Shown: positions 36,424 to 47,663 of the stretch, one piece after another
Layout of the letters: each line of letters starts with the position of its first letter
Numbering within the stretch: the stretch's first letter is position 1
Program-made: the position numbers and the translations under genes
The notes under the pieces: generated by a model
Told to the model about the DNA's origin: nothing
Databases searched by the model: none
Seen by the model: only the letters and a program-made list of their open reading frames with translations
Source: Thozetella sp. PMI_491
Lineage: Eukaryota; Ascomycota; Sordariomycetes; Chaetosphaeriales; Chaetosphaeriaceae
Length of the DNA stretch: 64,000 nt
Direction of reading: 5' to 3'
Assembly: GCA_021432635.1 (NCBI GenBank)
Contig: MU270133.1
Location: 1 to 64,000, forward strand

Positions 36424-37248
36424 ATGCTCGCGATTCTGCGCAAAGCCAGACTCAAGGACAAGGAGCTTAGGATCCTCATGCTGTAAGTAGAGGCCTATTT
36501 TGCCTCTGCTATAGTGGCTGCTTTTCTCACTACCTCGGCTAGCGGGCTAGATAATGCCGGGAAGACTACCATCGTCAAGAAGATCATGGGCGAGGATGTG
36601 AATACAGTCAGCCCTACGCTTGGCTTCATCATCAAGACAATCGACTATGAAGGGTAATGTTGGACTCTACGGGCATTCGTTATACGAAGCCTGCTGACAG
36701 CTCTGTAGGTACAAGCTCAACATATGTACGCGATAGACCCTTGTGCGATGTGACATCAACTCCATGCTTACCGTGACCTAGGGGACGTCGGCGGGCAAAA
36801 GACGCTCCGGTCATACTGGAGGAACTACTTTGAGAAGACCGATGCCCTCATCTGGGTTGTCGATGCTACTGATCGTTTGAGGATCGAGGATTGCAAGAAT
36901 GAGCTTCACGGGCTTCTCCAAGAGGAGGTATGCGCCTCGACCCCTGAACATTGCACAAATCACTGACGCATCATAGCGGCTAGCAGGGGCGAGCCTACTT
37001 GTCTTTGCGAACAAGACCGACGTTAAGGGGTGCATGGATGACGAAGAGATTCACAAGGTTGGTGCTAGCTGTCCGGCCCACCGCCTTCGGTTCGGACTCG
37101 TGCTAACAGAACACAGGGACTCCAGCTCAGCGAGATTCGCACCCATCAATGGAACATCCTTCGATGCAGCGCAATGACGGGAACCAATTTGAAGGAAGGT
37201 CTGGCGTGGGTTGTCGAGGATGCAAAGGCTCGTCTGTATTTGTACTGA
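36424..37248 (+). CDS. ARL2: ADP-ribosylation factor-like GTPase ARL2 (Alp41/Cin4 type)
   Basis: ARL2 is a small GTPase that works with tubulin cofactors in tubulin folding and microtubule assembly. Six exons, 36424-36482, 36543-36653, 36709-36725, 36782-36927, 36977-37057 and 37117-37248, give 181 residues, the usual size. The N-terminus ([20 protein letters not shown]) matches ARL2, but residue 2 is Leu rather than Gly, so it cannot be N-myristoylated. The P-loop is GLDNAGKT, the switch I region includes SPTLGF, switch II is [18 protein letters not shown], the guanine motif is NKTD and the last motif is CSAMTG. Introns are 49-60 bases. Exon 3 is only 17 bases and carries YKLNI plus part of the Trp codon of the WDVGGQ motif, so it must be included for a working enzyme. 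Confidence 0.94.
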
Positions 37249-38105
37249 GATGAGGAAGCCTCCTCTGGGGCCGGGTAATATGGTACTGTAGCCGTGGTTC
37301 CCCCCACGCTACGCATAAAGGCCACCCTATTTCCGTGTAACACATTGATCTGATGTTCTGGAGCAACTCTAAAAAGCAGGAGGATGCTCGGCATCGAGAC
37401 CGAGGCAGAGATCTTCAGCAGGGACACTAGCCCACTACGGCAGAGTTAAGAAGGCTGGCCAAGGAGGCACGCGAGGGAGAGCGCGGAGGCTATTGTAGTG
37501 CACTTCATAGAGTGCACCGCGCCTGCCGGATTGGATTCATAGGAGATAGCCGTCCTTTCCCGGGACCCCTTCGGGGCTTTTGGGGCCGGGATGACAGGGC
37601 TGAAACAAATGTTTTCGTCCATTCACGAGCCCGCGAATCTGCGGGGACTGGGGAACCGGCGTGTCGGATGGCCAAAGCGGAGGCAAAAAAACCCTTTGCA
37701 TCCGGTCTATGTTGCCGTCCGCCGGTGAGGAAGCCTCGAGCTTGTGGCCGCCTACCTTTGCATTAGATAGTCCCGCAGAGCATGGAACCAAAGGTCAGGC
37801 GTACAACCAGGGAATTAGAATTATATATGGAGAAAATCCGAGCTGGCAGGTGGAAAGGGAGAGAGGAACGCGAATCCAAGTGCGTGCTGTGGCTTGGTGT
37901 TGTGGCTGACCAGGGGGTAGGCGGCTCCCGAGATCCAAGGTCACAGCGCCCCCGTCCGATCGGGAATTCGTCTATCAAACTGCCCCTCGCTGGTTTTGAC
38001 GCCCAGGGTTGGATGTTGACATTAGCCCAGTGCTTTAGCCCCCCCCCCAATCCGTCGCGTGTCTCGTGTGTCAAAGTGTTCAGATGTGCCCTCCTGACCA
38101 CCGCC
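37249..38105. other. Spacer between ARL2 and the DUF4045-gelsolin gene
   Basis: It contains the ARL2 3' flank and the next gene's promoter and leader. A C homopolymer of about ten bases lies near 38039-38048, roughly 60 bases before the ATG. No gene is supported. Confidence 0.5.
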
Positions 38106-41100
38106 ATGTCTAACGAAGTTACCGATTTTCTGCGCTCGGTAAAAGAGCTGCAGGAACGACGCGAAGAAGAGGACGAGGCGCGTTCGAGAGAGCTCGAGGA
38201 AAAGTTATTGCAGGAAAAGCGCGAGCGCCAGGCACGCCGAGCAGGTAGGTTCACGGCTCCAACTCCTCCACCTTGACTCGATTCTGCTCGATCCTTTGTC
38301 TGCTTTCGCCTGCCCTCATTGCTACCGGGCCCAACACATTGGGCCATCTGCCCATGCGCCTGCCCGGTTCCGATCTCACGACTCCATCGCTGTCCTCCAG
38401 TCGTTCACGATTGATGCTTCTTCCCAACCCACTCCGCGTTCCCAGCGAATAACCACTAAATTTGTCTTGCCGCGCCGCTCGCTGACCTCGATCTCCCGTC
38501 AATAGAACGCGCAAGATCCATTTCCCCCCAAAAGTCATCACCCGCCAACACCCCGTCGCCGGTGTCGCATCGCATCAGTGTCACGCAGCCCCCGGATGGC
38601 TTGAACCTGGCGTCGTCCCCTCCGGTCCTCGAAAGCACAGGCAGCCCCCGCTCGCGACTCGGCCAGTCCTCGAGCTATGTTCTGGGCGGCGCGGCCGATG
38701 ACGTTTCTGTTTCGACCTCACCGACAAAGGAAAACGATTCTCCCTTCGATTCCGACATCAAGCGGACGAGCCTGACCCTGACGTCTCCTGCGACCAGCGC
38801 GCCGCCGACGCGATCCCCGCTGTCGTGGCAGAGACGGCCGACATCCCAGACGTCGGACCGACCGAAGAGCAGGCCGTTGTCTATGGTAGCGGCAGAGAAC
38901 GCGGCTGCCCGGTCTACCCCTACTCCTTCAGAGCCGTCATCGTCCACAGAGCCCAGCTTCTCACGGGACCAGATCGCGCAGGCCCTCGGCGGCAAGGATC
39001 CTTCATTCTTTCGCCAAACAGCGGATCGTGGCCAGAACTCGGCGGCCTATAGAAAAACCCTGGTCGAAGATCAAGACACGGTGGACCTGTCGTCCATGCG
39101 CGCACAGCTGCCCGGCATGGAAGTGACAAAGGAAAAGCAGCTGGACTCTCCGCTGAACCTGACCAGCGCCCAGCGATTTGACCCGCCTAGCAACGAGAAT
39201 GAGTCTCCCAGCGACCGTCAATCGGTTGTGTCTCCCGGCGGACGGACTTCCCCCAGCCGGCCCTTGTCCCCCACGAAGGGCATGGGGGGATTTGTCCAGA
39301 GCGCAATGATGAAGCGGTCCGACAGCGTGAAGAGGTGGAGCGTGAATTCGCCAGCCGGTCTGCAACGAGCAGATTCCGTAGTATCCAATCGCAACAGTCT
39401 CGAGAGCTCGCAGCGGACCAGTGCAGGCGCACCCGGCTCACGCCTCAGCGGCCCGCCTCGGGATGGCTCGGCAACCCCTACCTCCAGGCCATCATCCAGT
39501 GCAGGCAAAGAGACGGAAAGCCAGCCTGAGGCGCGAGACGACGCCGAGAAGACCAGTCCTCCCACAAGCCCGTCGAAAACCATGGATCCTAGACGATGGA
39601 GCCCTACCAAGTCTTCGAGCTGGCTCGAGGCGGCGCTCAACAAGCCAGAGTCTCCCAAACCGAAGCCCACACCACCCCCGTCGAATCAGCCAGCTTGGAT
39701 GGTAGAATTGAACAAGGCTAAGGCGCAGAAGGGGACCGGCGGAAGCGTCGATCTCGGTCGAAATCCGTCAACGATCCGGAAGCATGAGGTAAAGACCGGT
39801 GGACTTATGAGGTCCTCTCCGATGGGAAGCAACGTGAAGCCAGCAGCTCTCGGTAGCTTCCCCAGCGTCCCTAACGGCCCAAGTACACCATCGGGTGTAG
39901 CAGGCTTCCGTAGCAGCCTCAGCAAAACTACCAAACAAGAGAACGAGAGCCCTGCAGGCGAGAACGAACGACGAGGCTCCGTCGCAGATGGTCCTAGTAC
40001 GCCGCCGAAAAAGGACTTCCGTGCCGGCCTCAAACCCCGAGCTCCTCTCCCCGGCGCCGCTGGCTCTCAAGAGCGGCCGGAAGAACTCAAGAACGTATTC
40101 GGCACACTGCGCAAGACTAAGACCCAAAACTACGTCGCCCCGGACGAACTGAAGAACAATATTCTGCGCGGAAAGGCCGCTCTCAACATCACAGGCGGGC
40201 CCCAGAAGACAGAACGCCGAGACGACTTCAAGGAGGCAATCCTGAAGAAAAAAGAAGACTTTAAGAAGGCGCAGCAGGAAGGCCGAGGGGTGGCACGCAG
40301 CTCGGGAAGTACCAGCGAGGCGCCTCTCCCCGAAGGCTTGGCAAAGAAGCTGGAAATGAGCCGGTCTGGCACCATCTCTAGGCGAGATTCTGCAACCTCT
40401 GACGTTCCATCAGAAAGAGCCTACAGACCAACCGAATCAAACCGATCGAGCGTCATCTCGACACTGTCGAGGCGCGATTCGGCGGATGTGACGCCCTCGA
40501 CGACGCCCAAGGCGGCATCCTCCGTGACATCTCCCGTTGAGAAGTCGGCACCCGTGGCGCTCCCTTCTCTGACCAAGGAGTCGAGCGCCCCTGGCCGTCT
40601 CCAGAACAAGACCGGCGGAGGTCTGGCTGACCGATTTAACCCGGCTCTGGCCGGTCTCCTGGCACGTGGTCCTCCCGGGATGGCTACCGGTGGCTCCAGT
40701 AGCTCCGCGCCGGCGACCAAGACGGAGGAGCCGTCTGGTCCCGGGCCTCAGTTAAACCACATGACAAAGAACAGAGCTCGTGGTCCTAAGAGGAAGGCTC
40801 CTTCGGCCACCAAGGCAACTGAGGAGGCATCAAAGCCAGCTTTTGCTGCCGTACCAGAACAGACGAGGGCGCTCCCCTCGCCGGTCGCAACACCGGCGCC
40901 GGAGGAAGTCAAGCAAAGCAGCCCTGCCCTTCCCCAGAAGCCTCCAACGCCCGCCAAGCCACAATCTCTTTATTCAGAGCCTGAAGAGACAGTGATATCA
41001 CTGGTTGACTCTTCCAAGCGAATATCAGAGCAGAAGCCCGCACGTGCTGGCCAAGCCATCTCCTTCGGCGATTCTACACCAAAGACGCGGCCACGGTCTC

Positions 41101-42814
41101 CGACCAAGATCCACGAGCAAGTTGCCGCTATTGCTGCGAAGGCTCAGCAGGCTTCGCAGCCGACGGCGCAGAAAGACGAGGCCGCTTCGCAGCCCTCTTC
41201 CCCGAGGAAGTTGGATATGAAGAGGATGTCAAGGTTCCTCGACGAACAAACCCCAACGAGTCCCAAGATGTCGCCGGAGAGATCTCGTCCGAGCTCACCT
41301 ACCAAGGGCCCATTTAATGACATGGTCAACTCGGATCCCGTCGTGTCCGCCAAAAATGGGGCCACGCTCTTCGGCGGTGTCAGTCTAAGCTTGAGCCAAC
41401 TCTCGTCGAGAGCCGAGCCGGCGGTTGAGCCTGCAGCACCTGAGAGCTCCCGGCCGAGGTCGCCTCTCAAGAGTACGCGGCCTCTTCCAGAGACCCCTCG
41501 ATCTGGTGCAGCATCGCCACAGATCTCCACACCTCTACGCTCTCCTACCAAGTATGGGCTGGAGATCTCATCCGCGCTCACTGAGTTTTTCGGCCCAGCA
41601 CGGCCCAGACGGAACTACCAGGCGGATGCAACCGAGATTTTGATGCACAGGCCCGTGCTGAGCCCAAAGATTTCAACACAAAAGGTCCAGCTCTTCCAAG
41701 TCTCTGGTGATGGCAAGAAGTTGCCTGTGCCTCCGCACAACGAGCGTGTCCTTTTCGAACGCGAGATGTATCTTTGTCCCCACACCTTCACCAGCGAAGC
41801 CGGGAAGAAGATCAGTGAGGTCTACTTCTGGTCCGGAGACGAGGTGCCAGAATCTACTGTTGAGGACGCCCATCTTTTCGTCTCGAAGGAAGCACGAGCC
41901 TTCGGAGGGAAGCTCGTCAAGCTCACGCAGGGCAAGGAGTCGCCCGAGTTCCTCCAAGCCTTGGGCGGCATCGTCACCGTGCGTCGGGGGTCAAACAACA
42001 AGTACGATTCCCTAGCGCCCAGCATACTCTGCGGTCGCCGTTACCTCGGCCAGGTCGTCTTTGACGAGGTGGACTTCTCCCCCGCGAGCCTATGCTCCGG
42101 ATTCCCTTACCTCGTCACCCAGCAAGGCAAGTGCTTCCTCTGGAAGGGCAAGGGGAGCGATGTGGACGAACTCAGCTGTGCCCGCCTGGTCGGCATGGAC
42201 CTGGCACTGATGGGCGAGCTCGTCGAGGTTGAGGACGGTAGTGAGCCGGCTGGCTTCTGGGACATTTTTGGGAGCGGCGCCAACAAGCCTCACTCGGCGG
42301 ACCACTGGCGGCTGAAGCCAAACTACGACAAGTACTCTAGTCGGCTCTTCCGCTCGGACCCGTCCGACAAGAAGCAGGTGAGTTGTCTGCCCCCACGCCG
42401 CTACTGCATCCTGCAGGTTTCTAATACAAGCATCTCTAGATCGTCGAAGTATCTCCCTTTAGCCAGGCGGACCTGCTGCCCAGCAATATCTATATCCTTG
42501 ATGCCTTCTTCGAGATGTATATCATCGTAGGCGCTCGCTCCCAGCACCAGTACGCAGCGTTCCACAACGCGCTCGAATTCGCGCAGGAGTACGCCATCCT
42601 CGCCTCGGGCATGGAGGACCGGCCCTTTGTCCCCATCTCTACGGTCGTGCTCGAAGGTATCCCCCGTGATCTCAAGAGCGTATTCCGCAAGTGGGACGAC
42701 AATGCTAGCCCCACTGCCATGAACCCAAACAACCCTACGACTCCGAACCTGAAGCGCGGCCGAAGCCTGAGGATCGTGCCGCTCAACCAAGCGCTTCTGG
42801 CACTCACGGGTTAA
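38106..42814 (+). CDS. DUF4045-gelsolin repeat actin-binding-like protein
   Basis: Three exons, 38106-38244, 38506-42377 and 42440-42814, give 1461 residues. The N-terminus (MSNEVTDFLRSVKELQERR) begins a charged coiled coil to about residue 46. A very long Ser/Pro-rich, probably disordered region with many SPTK-like sites and segments such as PDELKNNILRGKAAL and DDFKEAILKKKEDFKKAQ follows, characteristic of the fungal DUF4045 family. From about 1040 to the end there are gelsolin-like repeats: LFQVSGDGKKLPVP, EVYFWSGDEV, GRRYLGQVVFDEVDF, FLWKGKGSDVDE and NIYILDAFFEMYIIVG. By family it should bind actin or membrane phosphoinositides, perhaps at the hyphal tip or septum; that is inference. The first intron is 261 bases, long for this window. 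Confidence 0.88.
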
Positions 42815-43496
42815 AGCGTACGCTTTGGCGACCTGAGAAGTCCCCAGTAGTGCCGTGACACCGCGCCCGGCCTGCAAGCGACGACAAAGGGAGTCTGGTT
42901 CTAGGTGTGAAGGAGGATATTAGTGATTCGGTGGCGTCAGCTACCTAGTCAAGTCCATGGAACTTGGTTCATCTTGTACTGGTATGCATTTCTGTGCGCA
43001 TATCCTTCAATTCTTGTCGATACCACTTTACTGCACCCCCCCCCTATTGTTGTGTTTTTCGGAGGCGTATAGTTGCTGCATGGACAGTTGCGGTCGAGGA
43101 GTGGGAAATGATAATTCTGCAGTGTTGAACATCGATTTCCTCGTAATGTGATGCAACGTGGTGGAAGTCCGTGGTGATTACGAAGGAGGCATTTCGATCT
43201 CACGCCTATATAATATGCATAGCACGTCAATCCAGCGTCTCCTGGGTGCTAACAGCAAAAGTTGGTAAATTGAGCATTGGTTTCTTGTGCCTATCCGGCT
43301 AGACCGTCCTGCTCGAACGCCACGGGCATTGTGCCTGGTATCTTGTCCCATTGTTTTCCCCATGAAAACCACCAACGCCTGTCAGAATGCAGCAAGACTT
43401 CGCGACGAACCTCCCCATAGGCGAGCAGCCCCCCGCCCCAAATCATGAGTCCACGCTGTCATGTTGTTCGTCGGCAAGATGATAGCGGTTCTCCAT
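42815..43496. other. Convergent 3' region between the gelsolin-repeat gene and MED10
   Basis: About 680 bases between two converging stops, with a C run near 43037-43044. No coding signal is seen. Confidence 0.55.
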
Positions 43497-44253
43497 TCAC
43501 CGCGGACCTCCGAAACCACCTTGTCCAGCGTAGCCCTGGCTCGGCGTCCCGCTTCCGGACCCCGGGATCCTCGCGTCCGACTGTGACGGCGGCGGGGGCT
43601 GCTGCTGGGGCGGCGCGGGCGCGAGGCCGCAAATGCCCATCTCCTTGCCGCGGTCGCCGGGCCCGCCGGTGGCCAGAACGACCTTCTTGACGTCGTCGCG
43701 CAGCTCGGGCATGGCGCTCTCCATCTCGTGGGCGAGGACGTCGCGAAAGTCGGCGAAGGCGTGCATCTTGCCGCGCGCCAGCTGGTTCATGCGCCGCACC
43801 AGCTCGACGAACTCGCGCGTGTAGATGTCCGGGTTACGGCCGTTCTCGACGTACGCGATCAGCGGCTCGGGGATGCGCGGGCCGTTATCGTAGATGCTGT
43901 TCGCCGACGAGTGCACGGCCTGGAGGGACTGAGAGAGCTTTTGGCTGATCGGAGGAGAACGAGGTCAGCATCGGCGGAGGTGGGCACGTAAGAAGAACGG
44001 GGGGGGGGGGAGTAGGCAGGAGTCGTACAGTTGGTCGGCTAGGACTTCCTTGCTGGGCCGCCCTGCCTGGTCGTAGTTGGCGACCTGGACCATGACTTGG
44101 TAGAGATCCTGGATGACATTGTCGACGTCGTCTGTTGTATACCAGGTCAGTTAGCCCGGCTTGCAGCACAGCGGCACTTGCGCCGTGGCGGGTAGAAAGC
44201 CTCAGAGAAAACATACGTTCGACTTGTTCGGGCGTCACGGTTACGGGCGCCAT
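43497..44253 (-). CDS. MED10: Mediator complex subunit 10 (Nut2)
   Basis: Med10 is a middle-module subunit linking activators to RNA polymerase II. Three exons, 44217-44253, 44029-44131 and 43497-43944, give 195 residues. Splicing yields the conserved N-terminus with DVDNVIQDLYQVMVQV, then DQLQKLSQSLQAVHSSANSI and IPEPLIAYVENGRNPDIYT, the strongest family signature, followed by FVELVRRMNQLARGKMHAF. The C-terminal 50 residues are Pro/Gln/Gly-rich (PAPPQQQPPPP), a fungal extension beyond the core. Introns are 85 and 84 bases; the second contains a run of G on the plus strand. The start ATG is at the natural beginning (MAPVTVTPEQVE). Confidence 0.93.
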
Positions 44254-44541
44254 TGCGATATCTTGGCTGCCGGTTCGATTGAGTATGCCAGAGTTGTCTT
44301 GGTAAAATGGTACGGCGCCTAGAATCGCGTGCTTTGTTGGGGAAGTGAAGTTGACGAGACGGCGTGAGCTGAGGTCCTGGCGATGCGGGTGCTGGGCGGG
44401 CGGCAAGTGGTGGTTGCTGTGGGGCAGCCTGGACCTCTGCTCAAGCACTGCCGTATCAATGTGGGGCCGATCTGCACTCTCTCCGTGTTAGTCCAGCTTC
44501 AGTGGGCATCACGCCCCTCCGGCTACGAGTGTAGAGAGAGA

Positions 44542-44576
<35 letters not shown>

Positions 44577-44738
44577 GAATCCTCCTGCAATATCATTATT
44601 CCCGCAGAGGCGGCTCCTAAGTTGAGATAGGCTAGCCATAATGCATGCCTTCTTTATTACTGTTAACCATGCTTCTACTAGGAATGCGCTTTGACCACTC
44701 TCTCGTTACTCTACTTCACCATCTCGACCCTTAACGTT
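44254..44738. other. MED10 upstream region with a GA-rich microsatellite
   Basis: A spacer between MED10 and the stop of the LIM gene. It holds the GA-rich tract at 44533-44577 and the presumed MED10 promoter. Confidence 0.55.
44533..44577. repeat. Imperfect (GA)n microsatellite
   Basis: About 45 bases of GA repeats with a few interruptions (GGGAG, GACAG). It lies about 280-320 bases upstream of the MED10 ATG, where it could act as a GAGA-type, nucleosome-poor element. Confidence 0.9.
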
Positions 44739-46687
44739 TTAACGTCCAAACAACCTCTTCAACTCGGCTTGTAAGCTGAGTCTCTTGTTCGACACCTGTG
44801 TATCACCCTCGGCCACTGGATCCCCGTACGTCGTCCCAACACCTTTCTGTCTAGTCCTTTTCCTGCAGCTCTCTCCCGCCATCTCGTCGGTTTTGTTACT
44901 TGTCCTTCCGTCACTCTGTCTACCATTGTTTCCTGCATGCCATCTTTCATCGGCCCCGTTCTTAGCTTTCGGCCCCGCGCCTTCTCCTTGATACGTGGCG
45001 TTCTGCTTTTCGAGCCACTCGCGCGACGGAACTACCGCAGAAGTGCCTTTGATCGGTCTGTATCTATCCAGATATTCGCTTGAGTAAGACAAAGAAGACC
45101 CCACGACGCCCGATGCAGGCCCCCCCGTTCGACTCCACGCACGTTGCGAAGCGAGCTGCTTTGCCAACAGGGGTGACTTGCTTCGGTGGGGGCTTCGGGG
45201 CCGTATCGCCAGGCTTGGGCTGTTCAAGGGGGGCGCCCGTGTGATTCTAGCCTTGGCCGGAAGTCCTTGCGGGTAGGCAAACGGCCTGTCGGGGTAGATT
45301 TGTGATGGAAACACTGTCGTAGTGCCACCGGATCTGTCCAGAATGGAAACGGGATCTAGAGTCCTACTACCTAGAGATGGTGATGGGGATGGATACTCGG
45401 GAGGGGTGGTATAAGGTGGTGTGAAGACATCGCTGTCAGGCTTGAGGTGTTGCCCGCTGGTTGCTGGCCGTCCTAGGCGTGACGATGGCCGTTTGAGTGA
45501 TTCCGTGCTAACGTATGATGTTCTGTGCATCCGGATCTGGGAGATCTGGGAGGTTTCAGATTGCCATGACGGGACAGGACTAGTAGCCCTCTGCTTGCCC
45601 CTCTCGTAGGTCTCTTCTGCAGCAGTAGGCGTTGGAGTCCGAGGAGGTCCCCGTGGGCAGATGGTGGACGCATATGACGAGCGGTTACTCTCACTGAATC
45701 GAGGAGAACCAGGACGAGAGTGTGTCGGTCGTCCAAAATGCTCGTCCAATAACGACGGGGGTCTCTGATCACAACGGAAGCGCTCGTTCGTGTGTGTCGG
45801 CATGAGTTGCATCCAAGCCGGGATGGCCTTGGTTGGACTAGGCTTGAAGGCCGGTTGACCAAACGGGTCTGACATAGAGACGAAGATTGTCGAATCCAGA
45901 GGTATCGGACAGTGCGAGACGTCAGCGATGGCTGTGGGGGGATCAGAGCCAGGGCCGTCCCCAGGGAATTTTGACAGATGCATGACCTCAGCCGGAGGAG
46001 AGCTGTCCTAGAAAGAGGTTAGAAGACGCATCACCGAACGGTGGCTACCCTTAGAAGTCCTACGCCTGCGCTCTTCACCTTGTACCGTCCCACCTGACCC
46101 GCCTGCCTTGTCTCCCATCTCCGTCTAGTGAGACCGCCATCCAGACGATCGATGCGCCGTAGCCCCTTTTGCACCACCGTTCGCTCGTCGAGTTCGTCAA
46201 TCTCTGTCTCCACTACGCAGTTCGCGCACAAAGGCACCTCGTCCAACTCTTTCGCCTTCCCCATGCCTAGATCCGACTCCCCTATCTTCCTCTTCCCCTT
46301 CCCCTGGGAAACCCCCTCGGCTGCTTTCTTCATGTTCCCCTCCACGGCCTCGTCGTCATCGACGAACAGTTGTTTAGTCCGCACGCCCTGGGCAATCAAC
46401 CGGCTCCCACACAGGATGCAGCCGTAGCATGCGCGGTGCCAGAAGCACCACCCGAGGCTGACGCATTCATTCCCGCACACCACGACCTCGCCGCACACCT
46501 AGCAGATAGCAAGATCCAGTATCGCCGTATAGCACGGCTGGCAGGCAAGGCGGGCGGAGCGACCGAGAATGTGGGGGGGACCACAGCTCAAGTGCCAGCA
46601 AAAGGTACATGTGAAGAGGTGAGTGCCAGACTGTTGGTGTGATGGACAGTTGGGCTGAGTAGTATTCAACACGCCTGCCCTAGGCAT
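44739..46687 (-). pseudogene. LIM-domain protein gene with an in-frame TAG at codon 63
   Basis: Two exons, 46079-46687 and 44739-46007 (71-base intron), form one frame of 625 codons interrupted only by TAG at 46499-46501. Before it is a cysteine-rich segment (FTCTFCWHLSCG, ARLACQPCYTAILDLAIC). After it is the LIM finger: Cys62-x-x-Cys65, 18 residues, His84, Cys87, Cys90, Cys93, then Cys154 and Cys157 after a long charged insertion. The TAG occupies the first x of Cys62-x-x-Cys65, so spacing is exact and the sequence on both sides is still LIM-like. The C-terminal 420 residues are Ser/Pro-rich. No plausible intron removes the TAG. It may be a recent nonsense mutation, a read-through codon or a sequence error. 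A single G-to-A change from TGG (Trp) would explain it. Confidence 0.7.
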
Positions 46688-47663
46688 GCTCAAAGCTTAG
46701 AGAAGCCCAGCGTGTTGTGCAGGGAGAGCTGCTGGGTAAAGAAATAGGGGCGGTGGGGGGAGGGGGAAAGAGTGGATTTACAAGGCACTGAGGTTCGATG
46801 GATGAAGGCGCTTCGAGTCGAGGGGAGCTCAAATAGCAAGCGGGTATGATAAATGAATGAGTCCGGAGAGAAAGTCGAGGTTGTATTGCCGTGAAGCAGC
46901 AACGTTGCAAGCTGAGTTCTGGGTTTGTGTGACGAAACAGTCCAGCTGGCTACCGAGCCCAACTTCCTCCAGTGATCGTGGAAGGTGAGGAAAGAACCCA
47001 CGACCGCGGAGCCTCGAATACGTGAGGTGGTCCTACCCGCCAAATACTAGGTAAGCACCATTCAAGATCAAGAATCCGAGGTAGTGACGCCGCAACGGCA
47101 AACAATCTTGAATTATGGACACCGGTACGCCCCTCCCTATCTGAACACCAACAATAATGCCCAACCACATCCATCCAGACTCCAGTCAAAAGCAGAAAAC
47201 ATAGTTACTGGTACACACGTAGCAGAACGCCCTCCTAGCCCCGCACGTTCGAGGGCGGACACCGACGAATGGTTGGTCTGTCACGGGCTAGGAGGGCATA
47301 CCAAAACACTCTATAGTTTCTGGGACGCCAGCCAGGTTCCCTTTCGTTCCAGGACTTCCGATGGGGGCTTGACGGTCCCCGAACTCCTTCCAATGCTCAT
47401 CCCCTATGTTTTTGGGCTCCCTTACAAAAACGCCGGAAAAGCTGTGACATCATCGTAATTGTGATGATCGTAGGGTCTGATTGTCGTATGCAGACTTGCC
47501 GGTCAACGAACGGGTGTTTCCAAAGCAAGCTGTGAGCAGCAAGCCGGAAAATGAATCGAATACAGAATATGGGGTGGAGGGTGCTGCGCCCTTCGAAAGC
47601 TAGGTCCAGACCAAGCTGAAATGGTGATACATCGGGCCGGGGAAAATGTCGTACACGTCCTAA
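46688..47663. other. Upstream region of the LIM gene
   Basis: About 1 kb with pyrimidine-rich leader sequence on the minus strand next to the LIM ATG, then the 3' flank of the next gene. No further coding region is supported. Confidence 0.5.
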
